DNA from: Ulva prolifera | Taxonomy: Eukaryota > Chlorophyta > Ulvophyceae > Ulvales > Ulvaceae | Assembly (NCBI GenBank): GCA_023078555.1 | Contig: CM041196.1 | Location: forward strand, 1,922,001 to 1,986,000 | Length of the DNA: 64,000 bases | Direction: 5' to 3' | In this document: piece after piece, positions 58,574 through 64,000 of the stretch | Layout: the number at the start of each line of letters is the position of its first letter | How positions within the stretch are numbered: position 1 is the stretch's first letter | The notes under the pieces: model-generated | Told to the model about the DNA's origin: nothing | Database searches by the model: none | Seen by the model: only the letters and a program-made list of their open reading frames with translations | Translations under genes and position numbers: made by a program

Positions 58574-60030
58574 GCTTGACTGTTCCACTTGCGCAAGCCG
58601 GTTCTCCCACGTATTGCATACGCACACGATGGCCTACATACATTGATACGACTTCTTTGATCACCAAACTGGTAATCAAGCGTTGCCGCGACAATCCTTC
58701 AGCGGTGATTGTGCTGAGAGAGGATTTCACTATTTCGCGGCATTCCGAGAACGGAGTCGCCCATGCAGATCTAGCCGACAGCAACAATATTATCTTGCGT
58801 GGCCAAGTGATCCGGGCCAGGCCTGGTGCGGCGGGCATCCGGGTAGGTGCATCTCTGGTTCTGCGTCGTGCCAAGCGCTCGCCGGTGAACTGCAGCTGTT
58901 GTCAGCACACAAGCGCAGTTCTATGCGAAGCCCATCCAATTCCACATTCACTAATCATCAAATTCACAATCGATGATACTTCGGGATTCACGCCTCAAAT
59001 GGGCCTCAGCTCGATGGGGGGTCCAGCGTGTCACAAGTCGAGTGAGTAGAAGCAGAGCTTACACCAGCGCCTGGTGGTATGAGCTGGTGTTATAATATGC
59101 AATGGCCCCAATCCTATGTGAACTGGCCTCTCCAGAGCTGCAACTGTGCACGTTGATGGATCCCCCATTGGCTGTGGGTACAACGTTAATGATGATGTAG
59201 AAGTGTACTTGCCCAGATATCGACTCTGAAAATTGGGCAAGTACTATGGTTCGACCAAGACCGTCAATGGACCACAATATCACTTCCGCAATCCCCCCTT
59301 CCCCCGCTCCCCCCTCCGGATCCCCGCCGCCGATTGTTGCCACTGGTGACGCGCACTACAAGTAGTGCGGTCACGTCTACAGGCGGATGTGCAGACTGCC
59401 CATCGTAAGTATAGGATCCTCGAGCGTTGATTGCATCCCCATGTTGCACACTGTAGCCACTAGCTGTAGTAGCCGTATAGCAGCCTGCCGCAGACGTCAT
59501 GGCAAAGCCCGCAGAGGGACCCCCTACTGCGTACGCGCAGACGTCTGTCATTCGCCAGCACATGCCAAGAGATTCAGCGAGAGATCGAAGTTCTTGTACA
59601 ACACATGTGTCGATAAAATGTGGCCTCAATTCGCATCCCAACTCGAAGGTGGGCTGCCAACATGTGAGAGCATCAAGTCAAGTCATTGCACGGAATCAGG
59701 AAAAGAGAGTTGCTTGTCTACTATAGTACCTAGATAGTATGTTCTGAGTGGGAGTTGACGAACCCGGTCTCCAGGGACCATATGGAACATATGCACTGCA
59801 TAGTTTACCGATGGGCGCATTGCGCAATGGCGCCTGGAAGCCTTGAGGATCCTTCAGACAGCAGAGTGCAATTCGATCGCAGCTGTATACCTATGGGGCC
59901 TGATTCTGCGCTAAGCAAGGTGGACACGTATACTATAGTGGTGGTCCAGTATGTGTTATATATATGACCGCTACTCCGCATGCACATGCACTGAGCTGGC
60001 GGTCTGCGGATCTGTGTCGTTTGCTGCGCC

Positions 60031-60162
60031 AGTGATGGGTTTTCTACGCGTGGTGGGTGTCGCGTGCATGAGTGCCTGGGTGTTTGCTTCGTCGACGTCT
60101 AGACAGCTGTTTGCAAGCTTCTTTCGCGGTGCTGCCCGCCTTGCTGTCTTTGTCCTTGTAAC
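60031..60162 (+). mobile_element. LINE 3'-tail fragment
   Basis: GGTGCTGCCCGCC, a CTTTGTCCTTGTAAC end and preceding GT-rich sequence resemble the tail of the LINE copy at 9754-9812 and 29649-29800. Only the terminal 35-40 bases are clearly similar, so the start is approximate. Confidence 0.45.
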
Positions 60163-60916
60163 ACACATGCACTGAGCTGCCGCGACGCAAGGCCGGCACG
60201 TACATGCATGTAGCATCCCCAAGCAAATCCTGCTCAAGTTGCTGTAGCATAGCTAGCTCGATTGGCTCAAGATGGGACCCACAGGCTTCGATCTGTAGCT
60301 ATATTTAGATCCAGAGCTCAACTGGGAAATTCTCATGCATGCCGCCAGTGCGGCCTGGTGACAAGACACAGTAGAATTGTCCATAAGCATAAGGAAGTTG
60401 TCGTTACCGATCGGCGTGCATGCGTGGAGGGCGCATGCAACAACATATGCATCAGCCAGCTTCAGGAGAACATCCTGCCACGTGGGCGTGTGCCGTGCCC
60501 GGGCCGCCTAAGTAACGTCGCATTTAGAGCATGCACTGCGATAATTGTGCCAGTGGGCGACGGCAGAGATGCGATCTGAATGCAATGGCTGCAAGCATGC
60601 GATTCGTGCACATGTGCGACGGGATCCCGGAGATGCTGTGCGATGCATGAGGCGCCGGCGCAGTTTTGGATTTCGCTTCGACTTCTCGATCGCCGCGCAC
60701 ATGGCGCCCCCGCCTGTCTCGAGATAGCACATGCATGCTCCCCGCAAACCCGGATCGCATACCCGATGCATACACGTATGTGCATGCCTGCACACGAAAG
60801 CTGCATACGCCGCCGATGGAACGGGGCTGCACCGCATCTTACGGCGAGTATTCCAACAGGCGTATGGAGATGCTGTGAGCGCCAAGGCACTAGTGCTGCT
60901 GCGCCCGCGGTGGCAG

Positions 60917-60924
60917 TATATAAG
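60917..60924 (+). promoter_or_regulatory. TATA box shared by the paralogous pair, copy 2
   Basis: TATATAAG followed by CGCCAGTGTCATAGCAGC lies 243 bases before the ATG at 61160. It is matched in sequence and distance by the box before copy 1 on the opposite strand. Confidence 0.7.
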
Positions 60925-61159
60925 CGCCAGTGTCATAGCAGCCAATCAACAGCCGACGCAATTGCAACCGCCGCTATAGTATACCACTTTCGCAAGTGCC
61001 ACATCTGCGCTTCCACGTGTACCCGCACTCAGCGTACATCTGCCAGTAGTGAACAGCGAGTTTAAGTTGAAGTTGTCTTGCTCACTGTCGCAAGTACTCA
61101 AGGTAGACAGGGACCTGTTTAGCTCTTCTAAAGCTAGCCATTTTCAACCAGCCACTGCG

Positions 61160-63954
61160 ATGGAGAACTTGAAGGACACCGGCGTATCGTTCCGGCCCTC
61201 CAGCGGGAACGGCGAGCTGCCTCAAGGCGGCATGTGCGTCACGTCGACGTGGATCCCCTCGCTAGCTGTTGCGTGCATTGCTAGCGGTACCTGTATGCAT
61301 GGCCGGGGAAGCGGCGGCTATGTCCACGCGGCATCGTCGGCTCCGACACGTGCATGCATGTTGACATTACCTCATGCAAGTCCCCTCGTGGACACAATCT
61401 CAGTCGCATGCCTGCAGGTCCGCACGTGGCAGCCGCCGCACCACGGCCAGCTCACGACCCAGGTCTCGCCGCTCTACACGTGGCGAACTCACCTCCGTGA
61501 AGGGGGGCCGCCGCGACACACAGGAGTCTGCGGCCGCCGTCTGCTCGCAGCACGTGGCGGCTGCACTGCAGGCAATCCTGCTTCCAACTGACGCGGTGGC
61601 CCCCCCGGAGGACGCTGCCCTGATCACGACCACCCCTTCCCTCCCCACTCCCTGTGAGGAGACGCCTCAACCTCAGGCAGGTACGCAGGTCCTGCTGCTA
61701 AGTATGTATATACTTAGCATATACTTGCACGCCTGCTGCCCGGTGCAATCTGTTGGCAACACCCTGCCTGCCGTAGCATGCATTCATCGCGCATGGCGAC
61801 GCTGACGGTGTGTACGCTGCTGTGGTGCAGAAGTACTGGTTGAGCCTGAAGAGGAAGCCCCACCGGCTTTGCCTCATCCCGAGCTGCCCAAGGAAGAAGC
61901 AGTCCCAAGCACCAGCACAACACTGATCATGTACCGCGCCGCCAACACCGTCGTCCGCGTAGCTCGACCAAAGTCAGCAGGTGCTCCGCCGACTGCCCTG
62001 GCCACCCCCCTTTGTCCAGAGTGTCAGTCTGCCTTGCCCTACACAGCGTCCTTGCGCCCGTTCATCATAGACCAGACCAATGTGCATCACTTTATAACCC
62101 CAGACACCAGACCGCAGCTCGAAGCACATCCAGGCTTATCTTGATTGACCATATACAGCAACAGCTGAGTAGCTGCATGAAGGCAATTGCTGAGGTGGCG
62201 GTGCGCTGCCCATGCTGACAGCCGCGAGTGCCTGTGCAGTCGATGAAGGCTCTCCGGCCGATGGCGAGATGGTGATCAAGCTCATATACCAGCCCTATGT
62301 TGACACCGTCATGGGCCGCAGCGTTCGTGGTGTGACATCATCCCTTCTTCATGCATCCCTGCATGACCCCGAATGTGATACGATGACAGGCGTGTCTTCA
62401 GCGTTGACATGTTTCAGGGCAATGTGCCCAATCAGCTCCTGTCGCTGCGCAGAACCCGCATGCATGGACGCCCACGCGCTGTGCAAGGGTGGAGTCACGG
62501 CCTCTGATCGTAGCTGTTGATGTGTGCAGTCACCGGCACTGGCACACTCACAGGAAGGGCTCTTGCCCGCATCGCCGCTGAGCAGAACAGGCGCAAGCAC
62601 ACTGTGGAGTTGGTGCCAGGGCCGGAGCCATGGGCTGTGCCACAGGCGGCCGTGAAGACGGCAGCACTGTGCACGGCCCTTGTACCCTACCAACGAACCA
62701 AGCCAGCTGCACCGACCATAGCCTCGAAGCCGCCCTCAGCCCGGTCGTTCATGCACAAGAGCCCGGCTGAGACGATGGTGTCTCTCTGCATCCTCTTTCA
62801 GGCTGAAGCAAACTCCGCAGCCGCCAAGCCTTTCCTTTTCCGCGACAACTTCCTGTTCCCAGGCCGCAGCATCAATGTGGACGCAGCTCTCGCCATGCTG
62901 CCTGGTGTGCTCCCTCATACACTACCTCCTGATGTCTGTCTGCTTGCATGGGATGTCCACGTGCTGTGCAAGGGTGGGGTCACGGCCTCTGATCGTAGCT
63001 GTTGATTGCAGTCACCGGCACTGGCACACTCACCGGCCAGGAGCTTGCCTGCATCGCCGCCGAACACCAGACAGCCAAGCACACTGTAGAGCTGGTGCCA
63101 GGCAAGGGGCCGGGGCCGTGGGCACCTGCGGCCAAGCCCCATGCAGCCGTGGAGGCACCAGCAGCATGCACGGCTGTTGTGCCCTACCAAGGAAACAAGC
63201 CAGCTGCACTGACCGTAGCCTCGACGCCGCCCTCAGCCCAGTCCTTCATGTGCACGAGCCCTGCTGAGACGATGGTGTCTCTCTGCAACCGCTTCGTGGC
63301 TGAGGCGAACTCCACAGCTGCCAAGCCCTACTTGTTCCGCGACAATATCTCGCTTCCAGGCCGCAGCATCAATGTGGACGCAGCCCTCGCCATGCTGCCT
63401 GGTGCGCTCCCCTCGCACACCACCTCCTCGTGTCTGACCATGCATGGACTGCTTAGAGTCGCACAAGTGCTGTGTGCATCACGCAATTCCACGCGATACA
63501 ATTTTGCACCTTTGTTTCTGCATGCCTTTGAGATTTCTTGGGCAGTTTCACTGGCGTCGACTGATAGCGTTGGCCTTCTGCAGGTGTACACGCTGAACCA
63601 CCGGCACCCGAGAAGCACCCAGCACCTTGCATGGCTCTCATTGTCTACCAAGGCAGCAACGCAGCTGCCCAACTTGAAAGCCGTGCACAGCACCCACAGC
63701 CTGGCTCGAGCTCCCTGACCATTGAACACGAGGGATATGCCGAGACGATGCCATCTACCCGCGGCCTTCACGCCGCTGCGATGCCTTCATGCTGCAGTCG
63801 TGCAGCTCCTGATGATTCCACAGCAGTGATTCCCTACAGGCCTTGCGAGGAGGTGGTCGTGGCAGCAGCCCTGCAAGCTGGTGTGCTGCTCTTGCAATCT
63901 GCCATGCCGGTGACTTCTGCTGTTTGCCAGAATTCATTGACCGCAATTGCTTAA
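61160..63954 (+). CDS. Unknown protein, copy 2 of the paralogous pair, with one exon tandemly duplicated
   Basis: Exons: 61160-61233, 61418-61680, 61831-62022, 62240-62374, 62530-62904, 63012-63401, 63584-63954; about 599 residues. It is the partner of the gene at 23612-26326 on the other strand. Exons 2 and 4 keep the same length in both copies, and donors such as gtgcgt after exon 1 are conserved. Exon 5 is present twice (62530-62904 and 63012-63401), both open and both phase 1 to phase 1, so splicing of either or both keeps the frame. The second copy is closer to exon 5 of the partner gene. Repeated motifs are TTLIMYRAAN, TALVPYQRTK, TAVVPYQGNK, MALIVYQGSN and TAVIPYRPCE. No signal peptide or membrane segment is seen. 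The donor of exon 3 is uncertain. The stop TAA comes about 40 bases before the window end. Function is unknown. Confidence 0.7.
62473..63420. repeat. Tandem duplication of an exon with its upstream intron end
   Basis: 62473-62930 and 62957-63420 align through the end of the intron (CTGTGCAAGGGTGG, GATCGTAGCTGTTGAT), the exon, and the donor CCTG|gtg. The offset is about 484 bases. The first copy has diverged more in its middle. Confidence 0.85.
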
Positions 63955-64000
63955 GGACTACATGTCAACATCTGCCCGTGTGTGACTCGGAGGTCATCCG

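Larger units (their letters stand above)
58574..61159. other. Divergent intergenic region with one LINE tail
   Basis: No gene is recognised. A minus-strand frame of about 125 codons (59641-59264) has Gly/Ser-rich ends and is not supported by any motif. A LINE-tail-like stretch lies at 60031-60162 and the promoter of the second paralogue at 60917. Confidence 0.55.

Noticed and set aside
59264-59641. Minus-strand open frame of about 125 codons near the Mpo1 gene
   Set aside because: Gly/Ser-rich end, no motif and no splice or promoter support.

Overview
The window is nuclear DNA of a single-celled eukaryote, most likely an alga or another flagellate protist. Genes are split by many short spliceosomal introns, lie on both strands and are separated by 0.5-3.5 kb of intergenic DNA. 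I cannot place it more precisely. One gene matches a plant-type guanylate-binding GTPase, others match animal-type families (heme peroxidase, CHERP, IMPACT), and a LINE-type reverse transcriptase end resembles those of algal genomes. No rRNA, tRNA, CRISPR array or organelle or bacterial operon was found.

Layout. 1-164 (-): edge of a proline-rich gene. 2832-6174 (-): secreted animal-type heme peroxidase, five exons. 9040-9812 (+): 3' end of a non-LTR retrotransposon. 13021-19233 (-): secreted, probably surface-anchored protein with five nine-cysteine modules, each on its own phase-1 exon. 22734-23503 (-): protein built of near-identical 27-residue repeats. 23612-26326 (-) and 61160-63954 (+): two paralogues of an unrecognised family, in inverted orientation. 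28209-30781 (+): mitochondrial glycine C-acetyltransferase. 32929-37174 (-): CHERP-like splicing factor (SURP + CID). 40005-45914 (+): mitochondrial elongation factor G, complete in nine exons. 47385-49295 (-): IMPACT/YIH1. 49829-54360 (+): membrane-anchored guanylate-binding GTPase. 57417-58573 (-): Mpo1/DUF962 membrane protein.

Exon structures were rebuilt by hand, matching splice phase across each junction and family conservation where a family is known. The housekeeping genes do not form a pathway; they are an ordinary mix (mitochondrial translation, threonine/glycine metabolism, splicing, stress-translation control, ER and lipid functions). The accessory material is the cysteine-module gene, the 27-residue repeat gene, the paralogue pair and the retroelement pieces.

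Three general features stand out. Many introns begin GTGCG, often followed by a C-run, instead of GTRAGT. Several genes have ordinary-GC 5' exons with classical donors and very GC-rich 3' exons with GTGCG donors. Introns carry perfect palindromes, hairpins, tandem repeats that copy splice sites, and one antisense fragment of a coiled-coil gene.
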